Below, piece by piece: positions 36,773-46,196 of a DNA stretch of 64,000 bases. Each line of letters begins with the position of its first letter. The stretch's first letter is position 1. The position numbers and the translations under genes are program-made. This DNA comes from Halostreptopolyspora alba. GTDB lineage: Bacteria > Actinomycetota > Actinomycetes > Streptosporangiales > Streptosporangiaceae. The stretch spans positions 1 to 64,000 of the forward strand of contig RJMB01000007.1 in NCBI GenBank assembly GCA_003725585.1. The letters run 5' to 3'. The notes under the pieces were generated by a model. It did not search any database, was not told the origin of the DNA, and was given only the letters and a program-made list of their open reading frames with translations.

Positions 36773-37870
36773 ATGACCCTTTGGCGTATCCGTGCCGCTG
36801 TGGAGGACCGTCCGGGCCAACTGGCCGGGGTCGTCGGGGCGATGGCCGCCGAGGGCGGCAATGTGGTGGGCCTGTCCATCCACGCCGACCCCGTCGGTGT
36901 CGTCGACGAGTTCATCGTCGACGTGCCCGGCGATCACCGGGGCCTGGTGGACGAGGTCGCCCAGCGCAGCGTCAGCGACTCCGTCATGGCGGTGCCGGCG
37001 CAGCCACGTGAGGTGGGCGACGACGTCACCCGTTCACTGCTGCTCACCGCGCGCCTGCGTTCCGAGCCAAACCAGCTTCCCGAGGCGCTGCGCGAGCTGC
37101 TGCTCGCCGACGAGGCCCGATGGTGCAACCTGACCCCTCCGGAACCGGAGTTCCAGGAGGAACCCGAGACGACGCTGCTGGTCCCGGTGGGTCCACTGCG
37201 CGGGGTCCGGCTGCGTCGCCCGGACCGTCCGTTCACCTGGACGGAGTCCGCACGCGCCGACGCGCTGGTCCGTTCCGTGTTACCCCCGGCCGGCCCGGTT
37301 CCCACCAGCGGCTCGCTGGTCACCAGCAGCGGGGAGGAGCTGTTCGTCTGGCGGGTGGGCGCCAACGACGGCGAGTCGCTGCGGCGCCTGCACCTGCGCT
37401 GTTCCGAGGAGACCACCCGGCGGCGGTACTTCACGACGATGCGGGACCTCTCGCCCGGGATGCTCTCCGTCTTCTGCGACACCGAGCACGGGTTGACCCT
37501 GGCCGCCCGCCCGGCGGAGGGCGGTGACCCCCTGGCGCTCGCCCACCTGATGTACACCCCCGACCCCGGCGTCGGCGAGGTCGCCTTCCTGGTCGAGGAC
37601 TCCCACCAGGGACTGGGGGTGGGAACCGCCCTGGCGCGGGCGCTCACCACGATCGCCGCCGACTGGGGCCTCGCCGAGATCCGAGCCGAGACCGTGGCGG
37701 GGAACCGGCCGATGCAGCGCGTCATGCGGACGATGGGTGCCACGATCCGCGCGCCCCGCGACGGGATGGTGCAGGCGCGCCTCCCGGTCGCCGGAGCGGT
37801 GCCCCACCGCCGCGGACGACTGGCGAGTCTGATGACCGAGCCGGGCGCCGCGGGACAGCGGCTGGCGTGA
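36773..37870 (+). CDS. ACT domain-GNAT acetyltransferase fusion
   Basis: 365 residues. Residues 1-80 form an ACT domain (TLWRIRAAVEDRPGQLAGVVGAMAAEGGNVVGLSIHADPVGVVDEFIVDVPG) that senses amino acids. Residues ~195-330 are a GNAT domain: LRRLHLRCSEETTRRRYFTTMRDLS, VGEVAFLVEDSHQGLGVGTALARALTTIAADWGLAEIRAETVAGNRPMQRVMRTMGATI. This domain pair regulates lysine acetylation by amino acids in actinobacteria such as PatA-like enzymes. AGGGGAG lies upstream of the ATG. Codon 170 is TTA. It is followed by a 13-bp hairpin. Confidence 0.88.
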   Translation: MTLWRIRAAVEDRPGQLAGVVGAMAAEGGNVVGLSIHADPVGVVDEFIVDVPGDHRGLVDEVAQRSVSDSVMAVPAQPREVGDDVTRSLLLTARLRSEPNQLPEALRELLLADEARWCNLTPPEPEFQEEPETTLLVPVGPLRGVRLRRPDRPFTWTESARADALVRSVLPPAGPVPTSGSLVTSSGEELFVWRVGANDGESLRRLHLRCSEETTRRRYFTTMRDLSPGMLSVFCDTEHGLTLAARPAEGGDPLALAHLMYTPDPGVGEVAFLVEDSHQGLGVGTALARALTTIAADWGLAEIRAETVAGNRPMQRVMRTMGATIRAPRDGMVQARLPVAGAVPHRRGRLASLMTEPGAAGQRLA

Positions 37871-37900
37871 CGCGGCACGCCCACGAGCCACTTCCCGAAT

Positions 37901-37944
37901 GGGGATGGGGAGGTCGGAAACCGGGTGGCCGCCTCCCCATCCCC
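37901..37944. terminator. Stem-loop after the ACT-GNAT gene
   Basis: GGGGATGGGGAGG at 37901-37913 pairs perfectly with CCTCCCCATCCCC at 37932-37944, with an 18-base loop. It lies 31 bases after the stop codon and 55 bases before the MetS stop on the other strand, so it can serve both convergent genes. Confidence 0.65.
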
Positions 37945-37998
37945 GGCTACCGCGGTGGGGTGGACGGAGCGGGCCTCGCCAACAACCCGAGAGGTTGG

Positions 37999-38121
37999 CT
38001 ACTCGGGGTCGTGGCTTTCGGGCTCCTCCGGGTGCCGGAGCAGGTGTAGGACGGCCGTGGCGAGCCCGCCCCAGATGATGATGATGGAGACCACCAGCAT
38101 CACGATGGCGCTCGTCGACAT
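37999..38121 (-). CDS. metS: Methionine/alanine importer small subunit MetS
   Basis: 40 residues: MSTSAIVMLVVSIIIIWGGLATAVLHLLRHPEE..., one membrane helix and a short acidic tail. It starts with the ATG of a TGATG overlap at the end of the transporter gene, so translation is coupled. In Corynebacterium MetS is required with MetP for methionine and alanine uptake. The frame is too short for automatic ORF calling at a 60-codon limit. Confidence 0.9.
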   Translation of the reverse strand: MSTSAIVMLVVSIIIIWGGLATAVLHLLRHPEEPESHDPE

Positions 38122-39659
38122 CAGCGCCTCCCTTCCTCGGTGGTGTCATCTCCGAACATCGGGGAGTCGTCGGCTTGGCGCCGCCACGGGAGGAGGGCCA
38201 GAAGCACCCCCAGGACGATCGCGCCGACGGCCACACCCCATCCGGCGGTGAGCAGAAGAGCGGTGGGGTAGCCCTCGTAGTTCTCCGTGAACTCGGTGCT
38301 GAGGCTGTCCCACATCATCCATCCCAGGATGACCGGTGTGATAACCCCGAGGGTGACACGCCACCACAGGCCCAGACGCATGGTCGAGGTCGCGTCCGCG
38401 TGCTCCTGGAGCTTGGGCAACCCGCGCAGGAACCAGGCCACGACGACCACGATCACCAGTCCGGCCAGCGCGATGCCGTACTGGTTGATGAAGTGGTCCG
38501 CCACGTCCAGGAAGAAGATCCCGCTGTCGGTGGGATAGAGGCCGACGGAGATCACCGAGGCACTGCCGCCGACCAGGAGCACGGCCGGGACCCGCGTGAG
38601 GCCGGTGCGGTCCTGTACGGAGGCCACCACCACCTGCACGATGCTGATCATGGAGGAGAGCCCGGCGATCACCAGGGAACCGAAGAACAACAGCCCGAAC
38701 GCGCTGGCCCCGAACGGCATCTCGGAGATGATGCTCGGGAAGGAGACGAACGCCAGGTTGATCCCCTGGAGCTCCAGTTCGGCGAGCGGCATGTTCTGCG
38801 ACACGGCGATGAATCCCAGACTCGCGAACACCCCGATTCCCGCCAGGAGCTCGAACGAGCTGTTGGCGAACCCAGCGACCATGGCGGAGCCGGTGAGGTC
38901 GGCCCGGCGCCGAAGATAGGACGCGTAGGTGATCATGATTCCGAAACCCACGGAGAGCGAGAAGAAGATCTGCCCGTAGGCGGCGACCCAGACGCTGCCG
39001 CTGGTGAGAGCCGCCCAGTCGGGCGTGAAGAACGCGTTGAGCCCGTCGGTGGCTCCCTCGAGGAACAGCGCCCGCACCACGAGGATGCCGAAGAGGAGCG
39101 CAAGCAGTGGGATGAAGATCTTGTTCGCCCACTCGATGCCCCGCCGCACCCCGGACAGCAGCACAACGAGCACGATCGCCCACACGGCGACCAGCGGCCA
39201 GGCCACGCCCGGGACGAACGTGGTGACCGTGCCCGGTTGCTGGCCGGTGAGCTGCAAGAACTCCTGCTCGAAGAACGCGCCGGGATTGTCTCCCCATTGC
39301 TCACCGAGGGAGAACCCGGCGAACCGCACCGCCCACGCGATGATCACCGCGTAGTACGTCGCGATCACGAAGCAGATCACGACCTGCCACCACCCGATGG
39401 CCGCCGCCGGTTTCGACATGCGGTGGAACGCGAGAGGCGGCGACCCGCGGTAGCGGTGACCGATCGTGTACTCGAGGATGAGCAGCGGAATGCCGGCGGT
39501 CAACAGCGCCACGAGGTAGGGCAGCAGGAACGCGCCTCCCCCGTTCTCGTAGGCGATGTAGGGGAAACGCCAGATGTTGCCCAGCCCCACGGCCGATCCG
39601 ATCGCCGCGAGCAGGAACCCGGCCCGGGTTCCCCACTGCTCGCGGTTTTGCTGTGCCAT
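38121..39659 (-). CDS. metP: Sodium-dependent amino acid importer, NSS family (MetP-like)
   Basis: 512 residues with about twelve membrane segments. The NSS signature REQWGTRAGFLLAAIGSAVGLGNIWRFPYIAYENGGGAFLLPYLVALLTAGIPLLILEYTIG at residues 5-65 contains the substrate and Na+ binding unwound helix 1. Partner MetS follows with overlapping stop-start. In corynebacteria the system imports methionine and alanine with Na+. AAGGAG precedes the ATG. The C-terminus is charged. Confidence 0.93.
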   Translation of the reverse strand: MAQQNREQWGTRAGFLLAAIGSAVGLGNIWRFPYIAYENGGGAFLLPYLVALLTAGIPLLILEYTIGHRYRGSPPLAFHRMSKPAAAIGWWQVVICFVIATYYAVIIAWAVRFAGFSLGEQWGDNPGAFFEQEFLQLTGQQPGTVTTFVPGVAWPLVAVWAIVLVVLLSGVRRGIEWANKIFIPLLALLFGILVVRALFLEGATDGLNAFFTPDWAALTSGSVWVAAYGQIFFSLSVGFGIMITYASYLRRRADLTGSAMVAGFANSSFELLAGIGVFASLGFIAVSQNMPLAELELQGINLAFVSFPSIISEMPFGASAFGLLFFGSLVIAGLSSMISIVQVVVASVQDRTGLTRVPAVLLVGGSASVISVGLYPTDSGIFFLDVADHFINQYGIALAGLVIVVVVAWFLRGLPKLQEHADATSTMRLGLWWRVTLGVITPVILGWMMWDSLSTEFTENYEGYPTALLLTAGWGVAVGAIVLGVLLALLPWRRQADDSPMFGDDTTEEGRR

Positions 39660-40089
39660 ATGCGAGGCTCCTTGGTCGCTTGCCGGTCGCGCGGTGGCGT
39701 GACCGGCACACTATGTCCGCAGGCGCCCCAGCCGGGAGGCGAATCGCCGTTGAGGCGGGACCGCGAAGCCGCGCGTCCGCGCGAGGGGCCGGCGAACCTC
39801 CCCGGCCCGGGCGGGCCGGGGACCGGAAGGCCGGTACCCGCGCGTGGCCGGGCTGTCGCGGCGCGTCCCGTTCAGCGGTCGGGGCAGCCCGGCCACTCCG
39901 TCGAGGTGTGGTCCAACCGCTGTTCGCGTCCGGTGTCCGCCCTCGTGAGGCGGCGGTGACGCCTGCGATGCGGAATCCTATCGCTCACCGGCGGCTCCGC
40001 CGTACGGGCTCACACGGGCTCACGGGGTTGGGTTCGCGACCGGGGAGGCTCTCGTGCTCCGCTGGCGAGGTACACGGCCCCGCACGAGA
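39660..40089. other. Intergenic stretch without a gene
   Basis: Open frames here have no ribosome binding site or family-like content. The stretch is upstream of metP and downstream of the 94-aa gene's terminator. I see no RNA gene or clear repeat. Confidence 0.45.
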
Positions 40090-40122
40090 AAGCTGCCGGT
40101 GCCAACCTCGCACCGGCAGCTT
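40090..40122 (-). terminator. Terminator of the 94-aa gene
   Basis: A 13-bp perfect stem pairs 40090-40102 with 40110-40122 around a 7-base loop. Read on the minus strand it is followed by TTTCT, giving a modest T-rich end. Confidence 0.7.
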
Positions 40123-40176
40123 GCTGCGGTTCTCCGCGCCGCGCTCGTGGGTCGGCCGAGCGGACCGCGCCAGGGG

Positions 40177-40461
40177 TCAGGAGGAAGAGGTCTCCGCCTC
40201 CTCGGGATCGCCCTCGCTGGCGGACTCGCCCTCGCTGGTGGGCTTGGTCTCGGTCTTCTTGGCGCGGCGCTTCTTGACCGGGCGCGAGTAGTCGACGAGC
40301 GGCTCGAAGCGGGTCTCGTACTCCTTCTTGCACTCGTCGCAGGCGTCGACCTCGCGAACGGCGCCCTCCCAGGCGAACTGGACGACGTCAGTCGCCTCGA
40401 CCTTCTCATCGCGGACGGCGTGCGGGTCGCAGTACTTGCGCGTGAAGACCTCGGTGACCAC
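40177..40461 (-). CDS. Small CxxH/CxxC protein, probably metal-binding
   Basis: 94 residues. A short motif KYCDPHAVRDEK near the N-terminus and VDACDECKKEY near residue 40 give Cys, His, Cys, Cys ligands like a zinc ribbon. Between them, VVQFAWEGAVREV forms a beta pair, and the C-terminal third is a Lys-rich, then Ser/Glu-rich, tail. The N-terminal part has a resemblance to Lsr2-type beta strands, but I cannot assign it. A TATGAT hexamer at 40506-40511 on the minus strand is a good -10 element. Confidence 0.8.
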   Translation of the reverse strand: MVTEVFTRKYCDPHAVRDEKVEATDVVQFAWEGAVREVDACDECKKEYETRFEPLVDYSRPVKKRRAKKTETKPTSEGESASEGDPEEAETSSS

Positions 40462-41067
40462 GGCGATGCTTCCTTTCGGTAGTCGGTACGGAGACTATCG
40501 GGGAAATCATACACGCGTTCGAAGGGGTGAGACGTGACATAACGCCCACGTCACACGGCATCCCAGAGTCGCGCGGCGCGCCGAGGTGCCCCAGTGCACC
40601 CTAACGAAGATCGCGGGGCGTCCGTGATGGCCGGCGCTGGCCGATGGGGCGACTCACGTCGTCGCCGTGGCGCGTGTAGCCCGAAAGCCACTCCTCGAGT
40701 AGCGTGCCGCCCCCTCGGCGGGCCACCCGCGCGTGCTGTGTCCGTTCGGGGGCATCGGGCCGGCGACCAGCGCGCCATCGGTAGCGGACCCGGCGCGCTC
40801 GACGGCCACCCGCCCGCTTGCCCCGACGGGTGGGGCGGGCGCACCGCCGCGACCGCGAGGTGTCGTGCGCCGGGAACCCCTCGGGTCCGGAGCGTTCTCG
40901 TGAGCGCCGCCCGTGCTCACCCGGCATCGTCCCCGTCACCCCGGAGGCGTCTCCCACGCGGGAGCCGGTGAACCGCGAGCGCGCGGTGGGGCACCGGGAG
41001 ACGCGCCTTCCGGTCTCGGACCGGAGCCGGGGCGGGCCGGGCAGGCGCGGTACACCCTCACCCCCTA
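40462..41067. other. 606-base stretch without a recognisable gene
   Basis: It lies between the 94-aa gene's promoter and the 3' end of pgl. All six frames give Arg/Pro-rich peptides without RBS or domain content. A decayed gene is possible but not shown. No RNA gene or inverted repeat with a T-tract was seen. Confidence 0.45.
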
Positions 41068-41850
41068 CTACGGCACTTCCGGAGCCGCCGCGTCCCGGGG
41101 AAGCCGGTGCGCCGCCGCGCGGTCGAGAAGGAACAGGGTGCGCGTGTGACCGCGCGCCCCCGCGCCTGGCACCCGGACCGGGTTGGCTTCGCCGCGAGCG
41201 AGACGTACCGCATCGGCCTTGCCCTCTCCCGACGCGAGCAGCCACACCTCGCGTGCGCGGCGGATGGCGGCGAGCGTCAGGGTTACGCGTGTGGCCGGTG
41301 GTTTCGGCGCGCCGCGCACCGAGACCGCGGTGCGCTCGTCCTCGTACAGCGCGGACCGCTCCGGGAAGAGCGAGGCGACGTGGGCGTCGGGGCCGATGCC
41401 CAGTAGGCACACGTCGAACGATGGCACGCTCGTGTGGTCCTTTGGGGCCGCCGCCAGCAGCTCCCGCGCGTAGCGGGCCGCTCCCGCCTCTGGGTCGTCA
41501 CCATCGGGTCCGTCCGAGGCCGGCATCGGGTGCACCCTGGCCGGATCGACGTTGACGTGGTCGAGCAGCGCGGAACGGGCTCCCGTCTCGTTGCGGTCGG
41601 GGGAGCCGGTTGGTAGGAAGCGTTCGTCGCCCCACCAGATGTCCAGGTGGGGCCAGTCGACGGCATCGCGTGCCGGGGAGGTGGCGAGTTCGCCGAGCAC
41701 GGCGGTGCCGATGCTCCCGCCCGTGAGGGCGATGGTGGCGGTACCGCGCGCGGCCTGGGTGTCGACCAGCCGCGTGAGGAGCCGGGCGGCGGTGGCCTTG
41801 GCCAGCAGGTCGGCATCGGGGTGGACGACCGCGCACGGCGGAGGGGTCAC
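41068..41850 (-). CDS. pgl: 6-phosphogluconolactonase
   Basis: 260 residues. It hydrolyses 6-phosphogluconolactone in the oxidative pentose-phosphate pathway. Typical segments are TIALTGGSIGTAVLGEL, WWGDERFLPTGSPDRNE, LLGIGPDAHVASLFPERS and GEGKADAVRLARGE. It starts with GTG inside a GTGA overlap with the opcA stop. It is the last gene of the pentose-phosphate operon. Confidence 0.93.
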   Translation of the reverse strand: MTPPPCAVVHPDADLLAKATAARLLTRLVDTQAARGTATIALTGGSIGTAVLGELATSPARDAVDWPHLDIWWGDERFLPTGSPDRNETGARSALLDHVNVDPARVHPMPASDGPDGDDPEAGAARYARELLAAAPKDHTSVPSFDVCLLGIGPDAHVASLFPERSALYEDERTAVSVRGAPKPPATRVTLTLAAIRRAREVWLLASGEGKADAVRLARGEANPVRVPGAGARGHTRTLFLLDRAAAHRLPRDAAAPEVP

Positions 41851-42773
41851 ACGGGCACCTCCGTCCCGTCCACGAGGCGGCCGATGTGCCTGGCGGCGTT
41901 GGCGTACACCACATCGGGGTCGAGGCGGCGCAACTCCTCGGCGAGCGTCTCGGGGGTACGACGCCGAGCCAACGCGACGGTCTGGTCGGGTTGGCCGGGC
42001 CGCGACAGGGTGGCCAGGCGGCCGTCGGGTCGGGTGATCCTGATGTCCCCGGAGTCGGCGACGAGCCGGACGTCGGTCAGCCCGGGACCGGCGGACTCGG
42101 TGCGCTGTACCGGGACCTCCAGCTGGTCGGAAAGCCACGCGGCCAACAGCTCCGCGCTGGGGTAGTTCCGCTCCGCGGACACCTCCGCCGAGGACACCCA
42201 GCCACAGGGCCGGTCCATCGCGCTGGCCAGCAGGGACCGCAACGGTGTGATCCGGGTCCATGTGAGGTCGGTGTCGCCGGGACGGTAGTGCCGGATGCGC
42301 TCACGCAGGTCGGCGATGGGATCGGGTGCGTACAGCGCGTCGGTGATGCGGCGCTGCGCGAGACGGCCGATGGGGTCGTCGCCCGGGTCCTGGGGGCCCT
42401 GGCCCGGCCACCACGCGACCACGGGCGCGTCGGGCACCAGTAGCGGTGTGACGACCGCGTCGGGGTGGTCTCCGAGCGGTCCGTAGAGCCGCAGCAGGAT
42501 CGCCTCACCGGGACCCGCGGTGCCGGGCTGGCGGATCTCGGCGTCGAGCGCGGGCTCGGAGTCGGGGTCGCGCCGGATGAGAGCGAGCACCCGCGAGGGA
42601 TGTTCGCGTCCGGCCTCGGTGGCGGCGTGCACAGCGTCGTAGTGGTCGGCCTCGTTGGTGACGATGATCAGCGTGAGCACCATGTTCATGGCGCCACCGC
42701 CGATACTGTGCCGCTCGCTGGCGATCCGCTCGGCGATCTGCGAGGTGTCCGTACGGGGCAGATACAGCGTCAT
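41847..42773 (-). CDS. opcA: Glucose-6-phosphate dehydrogenase assembly protein OpcA
   Basis: 308 residues. OpcA is needed for stable, redox-controlled glucose-6-phosphate dehydrogenase. The family's TLYLPRTDTSQIAERIASERHSIGGGAMNMVLTLIIV, LLVPDAPVVAWWPGQGPQ and NYPSAELLAAWLSDQLEVPV segments are present. It lies directly after zwf and overlaps pgl by four bases, so coupling is likely. Confidence 0.92.
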   Translation of the reverse strand: MTLYLPRTDTSQIAERIASERHSIGGGAMNMVLTLIIVTNEADHYDAVHAATEAGREHPSRVLALIRRDPDSEPALDAEIRQPGTAGPGEAILLRLYGPLGDHPDAVVTPLLVPDAPVVAWWPGQGPQDPGDDPIGRLAQRRITDALYAPDPIADLRERIRHYRPGDTDLTWTRITPLRSLLASAMDRPCGWVSSAEVSAERNYPSAELLAAWLSDQLEVPVQRTESAGPGLTDVRLVADSGDIRITRPDGRLATLSRPGQPDQTVALARRRTPETLAEELRRLDPDVVYANAARHIGRLVDGTEVPV

Positions 42774-42852
42774 GATCGTCCCCTTCGCCGCTCCTGGCCG
42801 GTGGTCGTGGGGTGGTCCGCGGGCGGACGGTCCCCGCTGGCGTGTGCGGGTG

Positions 42853-44397
42853 TCACGGCCGCCGCCACTGGCGTCCGTCGCGGGCGAGAAGCTCGTGCCC
42901 GGAGCTGGGGCCCCAGGTGCCGGCCCGGTACTGTTCGGGCCGGCCGTTCTTGGCCCAGAACTCCTCGATCGGGTCAAGGATCGTCCAGGACAGCTCGACC
43001 TCCTCCTGGCGCGGGAACAGCGGCGGGTCACCGATGAGGACGTCGAGCAGCAGCCGCTCGTAGGCTTCCGGGCTGGTCTCGGTGAAGGAGTGGCCGTAGG
43101 TGAAGTCCATCGTGACGTCACGGACCTCCATGGCCGTGCCCGGGACCTTGGAGCCGAACCGCAGCGTGACGCCCTCGTCGGGCTGGATACGCAACACCAG
43201 CGCGTTCTGGCCGAGCTCGGCGACGTCGCCGCGGCTGAACATCTGGTGCGGGGCGCGCTGGAAGACCAGGGCCACCTCGGTGACCCGGCGGCCCAGCCGT
43301 TTTCCGGTGCGCAGGTAGAACGGTACACCCGCCCATCGGCGGGTGTTGACGCCGAGCTTCACGGCCGCGTAGGTCTCGGTGTTCGAGTCGGTGGGGGTGC
43401 CCTCCTCGTCGAGGTAACCGCGGACCTCGGTACTGCCCTGCCACCCGGCGGCGTACTGGCCCCGCGCGGTGCCGGTGGCCAGGTCGTGCGGCAGGGTCAC
43501 CGCCGAGAGCACCTTCTCCTTCTCCGTGCGGATGGCATCGGCGCTGAACGTGACCGGCTCCTCCATCGACACCAGTGCCAGGAGCTGGAGCAGGTGGTTC
43601 TGGATGACGTCGCGGGCCGCCCCGATCCCGTCGTAGTAGCCGGCGCGTCCCCCGACACCGATGTCCTCGGCCATCGTGATCTGCACGTGGTCGACGAATC
43701 CGCGGTTCCAGACGGGCTCGAAAAGTGTGTTGGCGAACCGCAGGGCCAGGATGTTCTGGACAGTCTCCTTGCCCAGGTAATGATCGATCCGGAATACGGA
43801 CTGTGGGGGGAAAACCGAGTCGACGACCGCGTTGAGCTCCCGTGCGCTCTCCAGATCGTGACCGAACGGCTTCTCGATGACGACGCGCCGCCACGAGCCG
43901 TCGTCGGACTCGGCGAGCCCGCAGCGTTTGAGCTGCCTGATCACGGTGGGGAACAGACTCGGGGGCAGCGAGAGGTAGAACCCGACGTTGCCGCCGGTGC
44001 CGCGCCGCTGGTCGAGGTCGCGCACGGTCTCGACCAGCCGGTCGAACACCTCGTCATCGTGCAGCTCCCCCTGCACGTAGCGGATGCCCTCGCTGAGCTG
44101 GCGCCAGACGTCCTCCCGGAAGGGGGTGCGCGCGTGTTGGCGTACCGAGTCGTGCGCGAGCTGGGCGAAGTCCTGGTCGTTCCACTCGCGGCGGGCCACG
44201 CCGACCAGGCCGAACGCCGGTGGGAGCAGGCCGCGGTTGGCGAGGTCGTAGATGGCCGGAAGTAGCTTGGTGCGGGCGAGGTCGCCGGTGACCCCGAACA
44301 GCACCAGCGTCCCCGGCCCGGCGATCCTCGGCAGCCGCCGGTCCATCTCGTTGCGCAACGGGTTCGGAACCGCTCCCGGCATCACCGGTTCTTTCAT
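42853..44397 (-). CDS. zwf: Glucose-6-phosphate 1-dehydrogenase
   Basis: 514 residues. It oxidises glucose 6-phosphate to 6-phosphogluconolactone with NADP. The N-terminal nucleotide motif [22 protein letters not shown], the active-site [19 protein letters not shown] and [15 protein letters not shown] are visible. Start is ATG at 44397, with a possible later start at 44385. It follows pgi in the operon, 65 bases apart. Confidence 0.96.
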   Translation of the reverse strand: MKEPVMPGAVPNPLRNEMDRRLPRIAGPGTLVLFGVTGDLARTKLLPAIYDLANRGLLPPAFGLVGVARREWNDQDFAQLAHDSVRQHARTPFREDVWRQLSEGIRYVQGELHDDEVFDRLVETVRDLDQRRGTGGNVGFYLSLPPSLFPTVIRQLKRCGLAESDDGSWRRVVIEKPFGHDLESARELNAVVDSVFPPQSVFRIDHYLGKETVQNILALRFANTLFEPVWNRGFVDHVQITMAEDIGVGGRAGYYDGIGAARDVIQNHLLQLLALVSMEEPVTFSADAIRTEKEKVLSAVTLPHDLATGTARGQYAAGWQGSTEVRGYLDEEGTPTDSNTETYAAVKLGVNTRRWAGVPFYLRTGKRLGRRVTEVALVFQRAPHQMFSRGDVAELGQNALVLRIQPDEGVTLRFGSKVPGTAMEVRDVTMDFTYGHSFTETSPEAYERLLLDVLIGDPPLFPRQEEVELSWTILDPIEEFWAKNGRPEQYRAGTWGPSSGHELLARDGRQWRRP

Positions 44398-44462
44398 GGG
44401 CTATCCCGATCTCTCGCGCGAAATCCCGGAGGCGCCGCGCTGGCCGCCCCCGGCCTCGTTCG

Positions 44463-46097
44463 TCAGCGCCGCAACGCCTCAACCGCCTCGTGTACCCGGG
44501 TCAGGCCGGCCGCGCGGTCCCCCAGGTGCAGCCGGACCACCGGGCGGCCCCGCGCCTCCAGGGCCCCGAAGTCGCCCAGGGCCTGGGCGAGTTGCAACTC
44601 GCCGAAGGTGTAGGGGCGGCCCGGAATCTCCAGGTCGCCGGAGTGCTCCCCGGTGATCTGCAGGAAGACACCGTTGGCCGGACCACCCTTGTGGTACTGC
44701 CCGGTGGAGTGCAGGAACCGCGGGCCCCAGCCGAAGGTCACCGGCCGCGGGGTCGAGGCGGCCAGGCCGGACCGCAGCTCGGCGGCCGTGGGCTCGCCAT
44801 CACGGTCCAGGTAGGCCATGACCGCGAGATAGCCGGACTCGGGTACGGAGCCCAGCAACGCCCGCAGGGCCGCGTCGAGGTCGTCGACCCCGCCGGGCAG
44901 GGTGTCGGCGGTCGCGTGTACCCGGACGTCGCCGTCCACGAACCGCGGTGATCCCTCGGGCAACGGGGCGCCGTCGCTGCCCTCCAGCAGCCGTCGCGTG
45001 TTGTCCTTGGACTCCTGGACATTGGGCTGGTTGAACGGGTCGATGCCGAGCAGCCGGCCGGCGACCGCGGTGGCGTACTCCCACGCCAGGAACTGCGCTC
45101 CCAGCGGCCCGGAGACCACGGTGCCGTCAGTGACCGCGACGGGCGCGGTCCCGTCGGAGGAGAAGACGACGTGGTGCGTGTCGGGGGCGGCGACGGTGCC
45201 GGGTGCCGAAGCGCTCTCTGGGACCACGGGAAGCAGGCCGGTGCCGTCCTTCCCGGTCGACTCGGCCACCAGCTGTTCGATCCAGTCGCCCAACCCGGCG
45301 GGGGAGTCGCCCGTGAGAACGACCTTGTCGTGCCCACCGAAACCGCCCAGGGCGGCCCCGAGCAGCAGGGCGGGGTTCTCCGTCTCGGTGTCCAGTGACG
45401 GCGCCAGGGCCTCGGCCTCGTCCAGTAGCGCCTCGACATCCACGCCGGCCAGTGCGCTGGGCACCAGGCCGAACGCGCTCAGCGCGCTGTAGCGCCCCCC
45501 GACCTTCGGGTCGGCGAGGAAGGTCCGGTACCCGCGTTCGTCCGCCAGTTCGGCCAGTGGTGATCCCGGGTCGGTAACCACGGTGACGCGCTCGGCCGGG
45601 TCGATCCCGGCCTCACGAAACGCGGCCTCGAAGGCGCGGCGGTGACTGTCGGTCTCGATCGTGCCCCCGCTCTTGGAGGACACCACGAGCGCGGTCCGCC
45701 GCACGCCCTCCGCCAAGACCCGCCGGACCTGACCGGGGTCAGTGGTGTCCAGCGTGACCAGTTCCGCCCCACGGTCGGCGGCGATCACCTCGGGGGCGAG
45801 CGAGGACCCGCCCATGCCGGCGAGGACCACGCGGTCGAGCCCCGCCGCTCGGGCATCGGAGGCCGACCGGGTCAGTTCGGGAAGTAGCGCGCGGGAGGAA
45901 CGGGGCAGGTCAAGCCAGTTGAGCCGGATGGCCGCCTCATCGGCGGCCGCCGGCCCCCAAAGGCCGGCGTCCTTGGCCGTCAGGCGCGCCGCGACGCCGT
46001 CGCGGCTCAGGGACTTGAGCGCCGAGCCGGCCGCCTCGGCCGCGGCACCCCGCGCCTCGACAGTGAGCTGCCCCGCCCGTACCTGGTTGCTAGTCAC
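44463..46097 (-). CDS. pgi: Glucose-6-phosphate isomerase
   Basis: 544 residues. It interconverts glucose 6-phosphate and fructose 6-phosphate. The SIS domain parts VVLAGMGGSSLAPEVIAADRG, VSSKSGGTIETDSHRRAF, and WEYATAVAGRLLGIDPFNQPNVQESK are visible. The order here puts pgi within a pentose-phosphate operon between tal and zwf. Start is GTG with GGAAGG about 14 bases upstream. Confidence 0.93.
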   Translation of the reverse strand: MTSNQVRAGQLTVEARGAAAEAAGSALKSLSRDGVAARLTAKDAGLWGPAAADEAAIRLNWLDLPRSSRALLPELTRSASDARAAGLDRVVLAGMGGSSLAPEVIAADRGAELVTLDTTDPGQVRRVLAEGVRRTALVVSSKSGGTIETDSHRRAFEAAFREAGIDPAERVTVVTDPGSPLAELADERGYRTFLADPKVGGRYSALSAFGLVPSALAGVDVEALLDEAEALAPSLDTETENPALLLGAALGGFGGHDKVVLTGDSPAGLGDWIEQLVAESTGKDGTGLLPVVPESASAPGTVAAPDTHHVVFSSDGTAPVAVTDGTVVSGPLGAQFLAWEYATAVAGRLLGIDPFNQPNVQESKDNTRRLLEGSDGAPLPEGSPRFVDGDVRVHATADTLPGGVDDLDAALRALLGSVPESGYLAVMAYLDRDGEPTAAELRSGLAASTPRPVTFGWGPRFLHSTGQYHKGGPANGVFLQITGEHSGDLEIPGRPYTFGELQLAQALGDFGALEARGRPVVRLHLGDRAAGLTRVHEAVEALRR

Positions 46098-46196
46098 TTC
46101 AGGTCGGATCCTTCCTGGAATCGCACGCGCGTGTGGACCTGTTCGTGGCGGTGGCCGCCGGCGGGCGGCGCCGTACGCCGTCGTTCGGGGGCGCCC

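Noticed and set aside
40818-41555. Plus-strand open frame of 245 codons over the pgl 3' end and the gap
   Set aside because: Composed of Arg/Pro-rich sequence, mostly antisense to pgl, with no start signal.
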